Assembly (NCBI RefSeq): GCF_901482695.1
Contig: NZ_LR590484.1
Span: 1,860,001-1,924,000, forward strand
Length of the DNA: 64,000 nucleotides
Direction of reading: 5' to 3'
Source: Sphingobacterium thalpophilum
Lineage (GTDB): Bacteria > Bacteroidota > Bacteroidia > Sphingobacteriales > Sphingobacteriaceae
Part shown: in pieces, positions 14,271 through 23,755 of the stretch
Numbering within the stretch: position 1 is the stretch's first letter
How the letters are laid out: every line of letters begins with the position of its first letter
The notes under the pieces: generated by a model
The model's database searches: none
What the model was told of the DNA's origin: nothing
What the model saw: only the letters and a program-made list of their open reading frames with translations
Position numbers and translations under genes: made by a program

Positions 14271-17075
14271 CTAATGGGCTTCAAGCCAGTTTTTCCCTTC
14301 TCCGATTTCCACAACTAATGGCACTTGCGTCTGGATGGCATTCGCCATTTTGTCGAGGATAATCGCCTTAAACGCGTCCACTTCCTGTTTAGGAACGTCA
14401 AATACAAGCTCATCATGTACCTGCATGATCATTTTGCCTGCCAATCCCTGTTGTTCAATTTCTTTCTGAATGGCAATCATGGCGATTTTAATTAAATCTG
14501 CAGCGGAGCCCTGAATCGGTGCGTTGATGGCATTTCGCTCCGCGAACCCCCGGACAGTCATATTAGCCGAGTTGATGTCTCTCAAATAACGCCTGCGCTT
14601 TAAAATAGTTTCCACATAACCATTCTCCTTCGCGAATTCGACTGCATCGCTCATGTATTTCTTTATGCCAGTATACTGATTGAAATATTCGTTGATGATG
14701 TCGGAGGCTTCTTTGCGTGAAATGCCGAGATTTTGGGAGAGCCCAAAAGCGGACTGGCCGTAGATGATCCCAAAGTTGACTGCTTTGGCATTGCGCCGCT
14801 GTTCGGAGGTCACCTCATCGAAAGGCGTATTATAGACTTTGGCGGCTGTGGCGCGGTGGATATCGTGCCCCTGGCTAAACGCCTCCATCATATTCTGGTC
14901 TTGACTCAGCTCGGCAATCAGGCGGAGTTCAATCTGTGAATAATCGGCCGATAGGATAACATTATTCTCCGAACGTGGAATAAAAGCTTTTCTCACTTCT
15001 CGTCCTCTCTCGGTACGGATCGGAATGTTCTGTAGGTTTGGATTTGTGGAGCTTAACCGTCCTGTCGCTGCCACAGCCTGATTGTACGATGTATGAATAA
15101 GGCCTGTTTCGGCATTGATCAATTCAGGCAGTGCATCAACATAAGTGGATTTCAATTTTTGTAGTTGTCTAAAGTTCAGAATATCTTGAACGATATCCGA
15201 CTTGTGGGCTAAGGCCAGCAGCACATCTTCGCCAGTTTTGTACTGCCCTGTTTTTGTTTTCTTGGCCTTAGGGTCCAGCTGGAGCTTGTCAAATAATACT
15301 TCGCCCAATTGCTTTGGCGACGCAATGTTGAAGTTGGTCCCTGCTTTTTCGAAGATAGACGCTTCGAGGCTTTTGATATCCTGGTCCAGCGTCCTGGAGA
15401 ATTCTCCGAGCGCAGGAACATCGATTTTCACGCCATTGCGTTCTATTTCAGCCAGTACATACACCAAGGGGAATTCAACCTCCTGTGCGAGCTTCAATGT
15501 ATTGGTTTCTATCAGAAGCGGCTCAAATACATTCTTGAGCTGCAGCGTGATATCAGCATCTTCTGCTGCATATTCCTTGATCTTCTCTATATCGACGTCA
15601 CGCATATTACCTTGTTTTTTCCCTTTTTCACCAATGAGTTCAGTAATGGAAACGGGACTATAATTCAGGTAATTTTCTGCCAGTACATCCATACCGTGCC
15701 TTGTATCTGGATCGATGAGGTAATGCGCCAGCATGGTGTCGAAAAGTGCACCCTGGACTTTTACGCCATATCGGGCCAATAGCAGGATATCGTATTTGAT
15801 ATTCTGTCCCACCTTTGCGATGGCAGGATTTTCAAGTACGGGCCTGAATAGGTCAACGACAGTCTGGGCCTGTGAACGGTCGTTGGGGGTGGGGACATAA
15901 TATGCTTTGCCCGGTGCAAAAGAAAAGGATAGGCCCACAACATCAGCGACATTGGCATCGAGTCCGGTAGTTTCGGTGTCGAAGCAAAAACTGTCCAGTG
16001 CAGCCAGTTCACGTGCAAGCTCTTCCTGTCTCTCCCGACTATCGGCCAAGATGTAGTCATGCGCCGTATTATGGATATTATTTACCGCGGTATGTTCAAT
16101 GGCAACCTCGGCAACTACCTCAGTTGTGACTGTAACCGTTGTGGTCTGCGTCGCGAAGAGATCCATCTGTCCGCTTGTGGGTATATTTCGTTCGAGGATG
16201 GAAAAGTCTTCACCGAAGACTCTTCTTCCGAGGGTTCTGAACTCGAGTTCTGCAAAAAGAGGCTCGAGCAATTCTCTGTTGGGTTCCTCCAGTTCGAGTG
16301 CTTTTTCATCCAGTTCAATAGGAACATCCAATAAGATGGTTGCTAATTTTTTTGAGATTAGCCCCTGTTCGGCAAAGTTTTCGACATTCTCGCGCAGTTT
16401 GCCTTTTAGCTTGTCTGCATTGGCTATGATTCCTTCTACTGACCCAAATTCCTGTACGAGTTTTTTTGCGGTCTTCTCTCCGATGCCGGGTATTCCGGGG
16501 ATGTTGTCGACGGCATCACCCCAGAGACCTAAAATGTCGATCACCTGACAGACATCCGATACTTCCCATTTTTCCAGGATTTCTTTGACACCCTGAACTT
16601 CGGCACCATTGCCCATGCGTGCGGGTTTGTAGATGAAAATATGATCCGAAACGAGCTGTCCGAAGTCTTTGTCCGGCGTCATGCAATAGACCTGAAAATC
16701 TTTTTGTTCAGCTTTCTTAGCCAATGTACCGATGATGTCATCCGCTTCGTAACCATCCATGGTAATGATGGGAATATTAAATCCTTCAATCAGGCGATGG
16801 ATATAGGGGATGGAAGCCGAAAGGTCTTCGGGCATTTTCTCGCGATGTGCTTTGTAGGCATCAAATTCAATGTGTCGGGCGGTGGGGGCATCGGTATCAA
16901 ACACGACGGCTATATGCGATGGTTGCTGATTTTTCAATACCTCCAATAGGGTATTGGTAAATCCCATAATTGCCCCTGTGTTCAAACCTGTTGAAGTGAT
17001 ACGAGGAGTTTTGCTCAGTGCAAAATATGCTCTATATATAAGAGCCATGCCGTCTAGAAGGAATAATTTTTTCAC
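14271..17075 (-). CDS. polA: DNA polymerase I
   Basis: A 934-residue DNA polymerase I that removes RNA primers and fills gaps in replication and repair. The N-terminal 5'-3' exonuclease (about 1-290) shows MDGYEADDIIGTLA and GIPGIGEKTA. The 3'-5' exonuclease (about 350-530) keeps the catalytic pair in FDTETTGL, so proofreading is probably active. The polymerase domain shows SADYSQIELRLIAELS, the O-helix RRNAKAVNFGIIYG and QVHDELVFDVP. I chose the GTG at 17075, which gives the usual N-terminus KKLFLLDGMALIYRAYFA. The longer frame to 17207 would overlap divergent rsgA, and a TACCTTTG -7 element lies at 17099-17106. Confidence 0.95.
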   Translation of the reverse strand: MKKLFLLDGMALIYRAYFALSKTPRITSTGLNTGAIMGFTNTLLEVLKNQQPSHIAVVFDTDAPTARHIEFDAYKAHREKMPEDLSASIPYIHRLIEGFNIPIITMDGYEADDIIGTLAKKAEQKDFQVYCMTPDKDFGQLVSDHIFIYKPARMGNGAEVQGVKEILEKWEVSDVCQVIDILGLWGDAVDNIPGIPGIGEKTAKKLVQEFGSVEGIIANADKLKGKLRENVENFAEQGLISKKLATILLDVPIELDEKALELEEPNRELLEPLFAELEFRTLGRRVFGEDFSILERNIPTSGQMDLFATQTTTVTVTTEVVAEVAIEHTAVNNIHNTAHDYILADSRERQEELARELAALDSFCFDTETTGLDANVADVVGLSFSFAPGKAYYVPTPNDRSQAQTVVDLFRPVLENPAIAKVGQNIKYDILLLARYGVKVQGALFDTMLAHYLIDPDTRHGMDVLAENYLNYSPVSITELIGEKGKKQGNMRDVDIEKIKEYAAEDADITLQLKNVFEPLLIETNTLKLAQEVEFPLVYVLAEIERNGVKIDVPALGEFSRTLDQDIKSLEASIFEKAGTNFNIASPKQLGEVLFDKLQLDPKAKKTKTGQYKTGEDVLLALAHKSDIVQDILNFRQLQKLKSTYVDALPELINAETGLIHTSYNQAVAATGRLSSTNPNLQNIPIRTERGREVRKAFIPRSENNVILSADYSQIELRLIAELSQDQNMMEAFSQGHDIHRATAAKVYNTPFDEVTSEQRRNAKAVNFGIIYGQSAFGLSQNLGISRKEASDIINEYFNQYTGIKKYMSDAVEFAKENGYVETILKRRRYLRDINSANMTVRGFAERNAINAPIQGSAADLIKIAMIAIQKEIEQQGLAGKMIMQVHDELVFDVPKQEVDAFKAIILDKMANAIQTQVPLVVEIGEGKNWLEAH

Positions 17076-17098
17076 GCAGTCGAATTTTAGTCTCCTTA

Positions 17099-17106
17099 CA
17101 AAGGTA
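17099..17106 (-). promoter_or_regulatory. -7 element of polA
   Basis: On the minus strand TACCTTTG matches TAnnTTTG and predicts a leader of about 20 nt before the GTG at 17075. This supports the GTG start over upstream codons. No clear -33 element was seen. Confidence 0.45.
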
Positions 17107-17181
17107 AGAAATTCATCAAACCGTAAGTTTAATAAATTTTTCCGATTTTTGTGGAATGACACATGTAATGCAACAGGATCT

Positions 17182-18102
17182 ATGAGAGGATTGGTAACGA
17201 AATCCACAGGCAGCTGGTATCAAGTTTTGGGGGAGGACGGCAGGAAATACGATTGCCGTATCAAAGGTAAATTCCGGACCAAAGGAATTAAAACAACAAA
17301 CCCTGTTGCAGTAGGTGATTGGGTTCATTTTGATGTGGAGCCTGATCAGGAAAGTGCCGTCATCCGGGAGCTGGAGGCTCGTCGGAATTATATTATCCGC
17401 AAATCCGTCAATCTCTCCAAGCAGACCCAGATCATCGGGGCCAACCTGGATCAGGCCTTTTTGGTCGTCACTCTGGCCTCTCCACCAACATCGCTGGGCT
17501 TTATTGACCGGTTTTTGGTGACGACAGAAGCCTATGGCATACCCGCGGTGCTTATTTTTAATAAGCTTGATCTTTTTAGCGAAGAAGGCCTGGAAATACT
17601 GGCGGAATATAAGTCGATTTACGAACGCATAGGTTACCCCTGTTACGAAGTGTCTGCATTGACAGGAAAGAATATCGACTTGGTGAAGGAACTGCTCCGG
17701 GATAAGATCACTTTGGTGTCTGGGCATTCCGGAGTTGGCAAATCGACCCTGATTAATGCCATCGTGCCGGAGTATGAATTGAAAACAGGTGAAATATCGG
17801 ACTGGTCGGACAAAGGCAAACACACCACAACATTTGCCGAGATGTTTGACCTGCCCTTTGCTGGCAAGCTAATTGACACACCCGGTATTCGTGAGCTAGG
17901 GATTGTGGATATAGAGAAACAGGAACTTTCGCATTTTTTTCCCGAGATGCGGGCATTGATGAATCAATGCCGTTTTAACGACTGCAGGCACATCAATGAG
18001 CCCGGTTGTGTTATCATGGAAGCGGTGGAATCCGGCGAGATCGAAGCTTCCCGCTATGAGAGTTACCTCAGCATGTATCACAATGAAGACAACCGGTCAT
18101 AG
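17182..18102 (+). CDS. rsgA: Ribosome small-subunit-dependent GTPase A
   Basis: A 306-residue GTPase acting in late 30S ribosome maturation. It has an N-terminal OB-fold (about 1-70) and then a circularly permuted G domain in which G4 (FNKLD, 126-130) precedes the P-loop GHSGVGKST (181-189) and DTPG (232-235). A C-terminal zinc knuckle has Cys263, Cys268, His270 and Cys276 in CRFNDCRHINEPGC. The frame is open far upstream, but the ATG at 17182 gives the normal N-terminus MRGLVTKSTGSWY. It is divergent from polA across a 106-bp gap. Confidence 0.95.
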   Translation: MRGLVTKSTGSWYQVLGEDGRKYDCRIKGKFRTKGIKTTNPVAVGDWVHFDVEPDQESAVIRELEARRNYIIRKSVNLSKQTQIIGANLDQAFLVVTLASPPTSLGFIDRFLVTTEAYGIPAVLIFNKLDLFSEEGLEILAEYKSIYERIGYPCYEVSALTGKNIDLVKELLRDKITLVSGHSGVGKSTLINAIVPEYELKTGEISDWSDKGKHTTTFAEMFDLPFAGKLIDTPGIRELGIVDIEKQELSHFFPEMRALMNQCRFNDCRHINEPGCVIMEAVESGEIEASRYESYLSMYHNEDNRS

Positions 18103-18167
18103 TAGCCCAGACCAACGGCTTCTACATTTGGATGCCGCCAGCCTGGACAAGATAGTTCGGTGACTTA

Positions 18168-20615
18168 TTATTTCAATCCTGCTGTCAGGTTCAAATAATC
18201 CTGTAGATACGTACATTCTCTGGAAGCGATCCCAAAAAACGGTGTATCTCTATACTGCATAGTCAGTTCCTTAAAGTACTTATTTTGCATTGAAAATCGA
18301 TAGAAAGGGTTTTTTAGCGGCGAATCATAATATTGCCAGCGTGTGTCGTCGGTATATACGAAGTCCTTCTGTTCGCATTTTGCCAGCATAAAGGTGCATT
18401 TGGCCCTGAAATCCTTGTCGCTACTGAGCGAGCGCGCTTTTTCATACCATTGTTTGGCTGATCTGGTCTGTACATAATTCCGTTTCCAGTAGACTGTCGG
18501 TGCGGCGTGGTTGTCGGTCGATGACCAGTCGTAAGAAACCATTGACCATGCATTGCCATAGGTACTCGTCTGATAGATGGCGGTGGCCATCTGAAAGTAG
18601 TAGTCCGCTTTCTTCTGATTGTTTTTCTCCGTTTTTATCGCATTTTCCAGCCGCGCCATGCGTTCGGCATATTTCAGTTTGGTCGTAAATTCTTTTCCGT
18701 ATTTTTTTGGATAATCATTGATGGTTACAATAAATGGATTGGGTTTGATGTCGTCCTCCTCCGCATACCAATTCTTTATTTCTTTTATTTTATGATCCTT
18801 GGGCAATGTCTGCAGTGTTTTCGCGGCCTTTTGGAAATCCAGCTCGCGCAAATAGGCTGTGCCCAGCAATTCGGTCAGGTAGTCCCTGTTGAAGTGCTTA
18901 ATATCTTCCAGCAAGAATCTGGACAATGGTTGCTGCTGTGCGTTGTCCGACAACAGAGACCTGATTTTTAAGAGCGTTTTTGGAGTAAGGCTATTTTCCC
19001 AAAAATGCATCGTCGACCATTGCATGTTGTCTTCAAGTGTATCTTTTACCAGTCCGTAGTTGTAAAAAACATCGGCTTTGACTGCCGCCAGGCTTGCCAT
19101 TGCCGTGTCCTGTGCATGGAGGTAATGTTTGACAACCAGGTTTTGCAGGATATTTCTGCAGATCAGGCTATAGTTGCTGTATGCAAATGCGTTATAGCTC
19201 CAATCGTTGTTCTTCGCGCTGTTATTGCCGTCTGATTGTGCTTTTTTCTCCAGCCAGGACAGTGTCTTGACGAGCTTTGCCTGATCGATCTGTTTGTTAA
19301 TCTGCCAGTCGGTTAGCTGGGTAAGCAATACGGTGATCTGATACTGATCGTTTAGTTTGCCATTGAGCTCGTTTTCTTTGACCTGACCGAGATATTTCTT
19401 AGCGAGATCATTTTCTTTGTTTATCCAGCTCAGGTATGCTGCTGTGATCAGCCCCAGTTGTGGCTGTACATATTTTTTGTCCTGATAGAGGGTCAGCGCG
19501 AAGTTGCGTACAGCTTCCAGGTGTTGCTTCACCTTGCTTTTCGCATCGTTTTTGCTGTAGTAATGATAGCTGTCTCCGTCACCGATATAAAAAGCCTCAT
19601 TCAGATCGCCCTCAATTTTATTGACTTCTCTGGCCAGGAGTACCGCATTGACGGTATTGGCCGGGTCAAGAGCATAACAGGAGCTTAGATAGTTTATGTT
19701 ATGCTCGCCACTGCCAAATCCGAGAATAGCATTGATGTTAAACCGGTCGGCATCGTTTGTCGCATATTGAAAAATCTCGGCATCGGAGGCCGTGATATAA
19801 TGGAAGTTGCTATAAGCGAGTACGCGGCGTTCAGGGCTTTGGGTAAATAGCTTTGAAAACAGATAGGCGGCTTTTGCACCGTCACCATTTTTGCGTACAG
19901 CGCCGGCATAGTTCGAAAGTGCCCAGTTTAAAATCGCGTCCTCACGCTTGATCGGCTGTAAATATTTTTCGTAAACTGCGATGCTTTTGCCGTACTCCCG
20001 GCCAAATAGGTAAAGGCGGGCCGCCTGGTAAGCATAACGCACAAAGAGGAAGCTGTTTTTTTTATACTTGTTAATCTGCTCCTCGGCAAGCGAGGCGTAT
20101 TGGACGATCGCGTTGAAATTCCTCGGATCAGGGTCCCAATAGTCGTGCTGAATATTTGTGATGGGTTCCTGCAATTTGGTAAAGACAAAGTAAGCTCTTT
20201 CGGGTTCATGTTTGCCGTCGATCAGGGTTTGAAGGAAGCTGTTTCCCCTGACCGAATCTGGAAGACTGTTCCACAACGATTTGCCCCGGTTGCTCACCAG
20301 GTCGGCTGTCTCGGCGTCAGTATGGTACATAAACTGTTCGACATCGCTGGCTTTTACGCCTACCCCAAGATGCTTTGCCCAGGCTTCGCTATTCACGAGG
20401 CTCTCCTGAACAGGTTCGTCTTCCGTGTATAGAAATTTATAGGGAATATACTGAAAGGCTGAAAATCCGTTCTCCTCAAGATTGGGGAGATAATACGTCG
20501 TTTGATTGTCATAGGGATCTATTTCAGGTCCACAGGCAATATTTGTTGCCATCTCTCCGAAAAAGAAGGCAAAGGTCGTGCTAGAAAGCACGAGTAATTT
20601 CTTGTAATTCGGCAT
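18168..20615 (-). CDS. Large exported protein of unknown function (TPR-like helices)
   Basis: A protein of about 815 residues that I do not recognise by name. The N-terminus (MPNYKKLLVLSSTTFAFFFG) is a signal sequence followed by NIACGPEIDPYD; the Cys could be a lipid site, although the box is not canonical. The body is helical, with degenerate TPR-like pairs (YGKSIAVYEKYLQPIKREDA, GAKAAYLFSKLF, KAAKTLQTLP) and many aromatic residues. Two ATGs are possible (20621 or 20615). Its start overlaps by about 35-41 bp the end of the upstream lipoprotein gene, so the two are translationally coupled and probably work together. It faces rsgA tail to tail. Confidence 0.75.
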   Translation of the reverse strand: MPNYKKLLVLSSTTFAFFFGEMATNIACGPEIDPYDNQTTYYLPNLEENGFSAFQYIPYKFLYTEDEPVQESLVNSEAWAKHLGVGVKASDVEQFMYHTDAETADLVSNRGKSLWNSLPDSVRGNSFLQTLIDGKHEPERAYFVFTKLQEPITNIQHDYWDPDPRNFNAIVQYASLAEEQINKYKKNSFLFVRYAYQAARLYLFGREYGKSIAVYEKYLQPIKREDAILNWALSNYAGAVRKNGDGAKAAYLFSKLFTQSPERRVLAYSNFHYITASDAEIFQYATNDADRFNINAILGFGSGEHNINYLSSCYALDPANTVNAVLLAREVNKIEGDLNEAFYIGDGDSYHYYSKNDAKSKVKQHLEAVRNFALTLYQDKKYVQPQLGLITAAYLSWINKENDLAKKYLGQVKENELNGKLNDQYQITVLLTQLTDWQINKQIDQAKLVKTLSWLEKKAQSDGNNSAKNNDWSYNAFAYSNYSLICRNILQNLVVKHYLHAQDTAMASLAAVKADVFYNYGLVKDTLEDNMQWSTMHFWENSLTPKTLLKIRSLLSDNAQQQPLSRFLLEDIKHFNRDYLTELLGTAYLRELDFQKAAKTLQTLPKDHKIKEIKNWYAEEDDIKPNPFIVTINDYPKKYGKEFTTKLKYAERMARLENAIKTEKNNQKKADYYFQMATAIYQTSTYGNAWSMVSYDWSSTDNHAAPTVYWKRNYVQTRSAKQWYEKARSLSSDKDFRAKCTFMLAKCEQKDFVYTDDTRWQYYDSPLKNPFYRFSMQNKYFKELTMQYRDTPFFGIASRECTYLQDYLNLTAGLK

Positions 20616-21618
20616 TGCCATGATTTGCTAATGTAGCTTGATCTAAATGATAGTAAATAATCTGATGTTTTTTTCCTTTGAGTTGTCCCTTCAAAAATTT
20701 TGCCGTTTGTAAAAGGTCTTCTTTACTTACCTTTTCAAACCGGATAACATCGCCTTTTCTTAAGTTCGCTTTTGGAAGGTCTACGTTTAAAATGTACAGA
20801 TTGGTATTTGGGTTGCGCGTAAATAACGTAGTATCCTGAATATCCTGCTCGCTGATATATTTAGAAATACCGATGTAATTGTTGTTTCTGAACGCGACAA
20901 ACCATTGGAACAGGGGTAGAGCAATATCGATGTCCATTGGATACTGCGCCAAGCTGCCGCTCAAATACCGCTGCAGATCCTGTAGGTTAAGTATCGAGTT
21001 CTGGCTCCCAAATTGCCGTAGGTTGCCCATGTTGTAACACATCAGCGTAACTTTTTTTACCGGAGGTATGCCACTTGTCGCCGTATTTTTTACTTGATGC
21101 AGACGTAGCGTTGAGCTCAGTGATACACCATCTAGCTCGGGCAATGCCTGTAGGTATTTCAGCAGATAGAAGAATTTGTCCCGCGAGGTCCTGGTCCAGT
21201 CACAGTCCAGCTGTAGCTCCCTAAATTCCGTCTTGCCTGCCTGCTTGACCTTGGCTTCGACAAAAGGTACAATTTTATTTGCCAATGCCCGGATTTGCAG
21301 GCTATCCATTTCGGCAAAGATGCGCTGGTTGATAAATACAACAGGAATCAACGTCTGCTCTTTGGGCACTGGCTGGGTAAAGGTCACGGGGCTTATCGGC
21401 ACAGCTTGTATACCTGTGGGATCAAAATCGATATCCATGATCCGAACATACATGGATTTGGCCTCAATTTCCTGCAGTGCGCGTTGTTCAATCGTGTCAA
21501 GCTGAAATACGGTTTTCCAGAAATAAAAAGCAGTTTCTGGCTTGGAGTTCGAACAAGAATGGAATAAAAGTAGCCATAAGGTTACAAAAAGTAAAAATAG
21601 TTGTGTTTTGCGCAGCAT
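20581..21618 (-). CDS. Lipoprotein of unknown function, DUF3142-like
   Basis: A 345-residue lipoprotein. It begins MLRKTQLFLLFVTLWLLLFH followed by SCSNS, a lipobox-like signal with the Cys near residue 22. The segment ELQLDCDWTRTSRDKFFYLLK, then LSSTLRLHQVK and VTLMCYNMGN, recalls the strand and helix order of DUF3142, a TIM-barrel, glycosidase-like family of unknown activity; this is a resemblance only. The frame opens at 21648, but the ATG at 21618 gives the lipoprotein signal. It overlaps the start of the 815-residue exported protein gene. It is divergent from the AsmA-like gene across about 96 bp. Confidence 0.7.
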   Translation of the reverse strand: MLRKTQLFLLFVTLWLLLFHSCSNSKPETAFYFWKTVFQLDTIEQRALQEIEAKSMYVRIMDIDFDPTGIQAVPISPVTFTQPVPKEQTLIPVVFINQRIFAEMDSLQIRALANKIVPFVEAKVKQAGKTEFRELQLDCDWTRTSRDKFFYLLKYLQALPELDGVSLSSTLRLHQVKNTATSGIPPVKKVTLMCYNMGNLRQFGSQNSILNLQDLQRYLSGSLAQYPMDIDIALPLFQWFVAFRNNNYIGISKYISEQDIQDTTLFTRNPNTNLYILNVDLPKANLRKGDVIRFEKVSKEDLLQTAKFLKGQLKGKKHQIIYYHLDQATLANHGNAELQEITRAF

Positions 21619-21714
21619 ACTTGCCTTATTTAACCGTATCTGAAACAAAATAGGCGTTAATTTTGTTTGTCTTTCAATAAAATAAAGACTAAATTACAAA
21701 GAGATTGTGACTTT

Positions 21715-23610
21715 ATGAAGCCTATTTTCAAGTGGATCATTGGTATTGTTGTGTTTATACTCGTTTCGTTGACGGGTGCCATATGGTATTTTAGCAATAA
21801 GTGGAAGCCTCTTTTGGATACCAAAATAAGGCAGCTGGTGGTGCAGGCCACGGATAGTCTATACACCATCCACTATGATGATATTCACGTTAATCTGGCT
21901 CTCGGCAATCTCACCATTGAGAATTTTCGTCTGATTCCCGATACCGGCGTGTACCGAAAGTTGGAGGGGCTGAAAAAGGCTCCGGACAACCGGTTTGAAA
22001 TAGCGATAAACAAATTGAAGATCAAGAGTTTCGGTATCCGAAAAGTATTGATGGATAAGGAGCTTTTTTTGCATGATATTACTGTTGACACCCCTACGGT
22101 ACATGTCATTAACGAATTCCACAGCTACAACGATACGATAAGCCGCGGTCCCGAGAAGCCTCTTTATGAAAAAATAAAGGAAAATTTAAAGAAGATTCAG
22201 GTCGAGGCCATCCAGCTAAATGATGTTGATTTTAAGTATACGCAGGTTCAGAAAGGTGTACATCAGGACTTTGAAATTAAGAAAGTGAAGGTGAGGATTG
22301 ACGATGTGCTGATTGACTCTACCTCTGCACAGGACAAGCAGCGTTTTTACCATACAAAGATGGTTGATATTGAGGTGCCGGGATTCACCTATAAGACCCC
22401 GGACGGCTTCTATAAGATAGATTTTGACCAACTGAAGATCAACAGCAAGGAACGCAATGTCCTCTTGACCAAAGTTGCTTACCAGCCCACGCTGAACAAA
22501 GCTGCTTACTATAAGAAGAAAGGCAAGGGCGGCAGCTATATCGTGTTCAAAATGGATACTTTGCAGCTGATGGATTTTAATTTCGGTCAGTTGTCGAGGG
22601 ATAAGAAAGTATATGCGCAAAAAGCAGTCTTAAAAAACGGTCAGCTGTCTGTTTACAGTGACAAGCATTATAAAAGTCCGGCAACACGGCAGATTGGAAA
22701 TGCACCCCATATGAAGTTGATGAAGATGTCGACAAGGCTCGGGATTGACACCTTGGTCCTGGATAATATCGGCATCAGTTATTCGGAAATGAGTGATCAA
22801 TACAGTCAGATTGGAACGATTACCTTCGATCATACTTACGGCACGATACTCAATGTCACCAACGACTCGACGAAGTTGCAGAAACAGAAACTGATGCGGG
22901 CCAATCTAAGTACCAACTTTATGAATTCGGGCAAGCTGCTGACTAATTTTGTTTTTGATATGACCTCCAAGGTGGGCGCATATACCTACAAGGGGAGCCT
23001 GGGACAGATGGACCTGAGGCTGGTGAACAAAATGATCCGGCCGCTGTTGAATGTTGAGGTCAAGTCAGGAAACCTAAGACAGATTGTATTCGATATATGG
23101 GCGAATGACTATCGGAGTAAAGGGACGTTCAAAATGGATTATAATGATCTCAAAGTCAATATTCTGTCAGAAACCGGAGATGATGGTCGGCGGGAGAAGA
23201 AAGGTTTCCTTTCTTTTATGGTGAATCAGGTACTGTTTAATCCCGGTAATCCGGATCTATATGGTAAATATACAGTCGGCCATATTAATAAACATCGCGA
23301 TCCTACGCATCCTTTTTTTAAGGCGATGTGGCAGAGTCTGCTCATGGGAATCAAGCAGTGTGTCGGTCTTGGCCCTGAGCGGGAAGCAAAATTAATGAAT
23401 ACGGCAGACCGGGTGGAGAAGGTGGTCAATGGCGTCGAGAAGGCGAAAAAGCTCATATCAGGAATTTTTAAGAAACATAAAACGGCCGAAGAGCTGTTGA
23501 AAGAAGAGAAAGAAGAAGAGGCCAAAGAGGCCGCGAAAATGGAGGAAAAAAGAAAGCGGGACCGCGAAAAAGCAGAAAAGGAACTGGAAAAAGAGTCTCC
23601 CGGCAATTAA
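21715..23610 (+). CDS. AsmA-like membrane-anchored protein
   Basis: A 631-residue protein with one N-terminal membrane helix (about 7-27) and a long beta-rich periplasmic part. Repeated patterns such as INKLKIKSFGIRKVLMDKEL and FLHDITVDTPTVHVI resemble the AsmA/TamB-like group, whose members move phospholipid between membranes. The last 60 residues are an almost purely charged coil (KEEKEEEAKEAAKMEEKRKR), unusual for an AsmA protein. The frame opens at 21667, but the ATG at 21715 directly precedes the membrane helix (MKPIFKWIIGIVVFIL). A TAATTTTG -7-like site lies at 21658-21665. Family membership is inference from the strand pattern. Confidence 0.65.
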   Translation: MKPIFKWIIGIVVFILVSLTGAIWYFSNKWKPLLDTKIRQLVVQATDSLYTIHYDDIHVNLALGNLTIENFRLIPDTGVYRKLEGLKKAPDNRFEIAINKLKIKSFGIRKVLMDKELFLHDITVDTPTVHVINEFHSYNDTISRGPEKPLYEKIKENLKKIQVEAIQLNDVDFKYTQVQKGVHQDFEIKKVKVRIDDVLIDSTSAQDKQRFYHTKMVDIEVPGFTYKTPDGFYKIDFDQLKINSKERNVLLTKVAYQPTLNKAAYYKKKGKGGSYIVFKMDTLQLMDFNFGQLSRDKKVYAQKAVLKNGQLSVYSDKHYKSPATRQIGNAPHMKLMKMSTRLGIDTLVLDNIGISYSEMSDQYSQIGTITFDHTYGTILNVTNDSTKLQKQKLMRANLSTNFMNSGKLLTNFVFDMTSKVGAYTYKGSLGQMDLRLVNKMIRPLLNVEVKSGNLRQIVFDIWANDYRSKGTFKMDYNDLKVNILSETGDDGRREKKGFLSFMVNQVLFNPGNPDLYGKYTVGHINKHRDPTHPFFKAMWQSLLMGIKQCVGLGPEREAKLMNTADRVEKVVNGVEKAKKLISGIFKKHKTAEELLKEEKEEEAKEAAKMEEKRKRDREKAEKELEKESPGN

Positions 23611-23651
23611 GGTGCTGTCGCCAACAGGGGCGATTAAGGCTTCAGAATTCG

Positions 23652-23663
23652 TTTCACGTGAAA
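23652..23663. other. parS-like palindrome
   Basis: TTTCACGTGAAA is a perfect 12-bp palindrome. With its flanks the 16-bp site 23650-23665 matches the general bacterial parS consensus TGTTTCACGTGAAACA at 13 of 16 positions, mismatched only at the ends. It lies in the non-coding gap between the AsmA-like gene and trkH. A ParB-binding role is inferred. Confidence 0.5.
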
Positions 23664-23716
23664 TTAGCCGTTGTACAGTTCTGGAAGAGGAATTGCGCAC
23701 CGAAGCTGCAGATAGA

Positions 23717-23748
23717 TTTGTATATCAAAGCAAATTTATCTTAGTTTG
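23717..23748 (+). promoter_or_regulatory. trkH promoter (-33 TTTG, -7 TTAGTTTG)
   Basis: TTTG at 23717-23720 and TTAGTTTG at 23741-23748 have centres 26 bp apart, the spacing of Bacteroidota promoters. The predicted start is about 4 nt before the ATG at 23756. The -7 belongs to the extended sequence AAATTTATCTTAGTTTG that is also found at trkA. Confidence 0.65.
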
Positions 23749-23755
23749 ACTTATC

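Noticed and set aside
15961..16025. Second CACGTG-centred site inside polA (GTTCACGTGCAA)
   Set aside because: It departs from parS in the core flanks, is not a perfect palindrome and lies in coding sequence, so it was not called a second parS.
16954..17181. N-terminal extension of RsgA and of PolA into each other's region
   Set aside because: Both frames happen to be open, but the family starts (ATG 17182 for rsgA, GTG 17075 for polA) and the polA -7 element leave a normal divergent gap.
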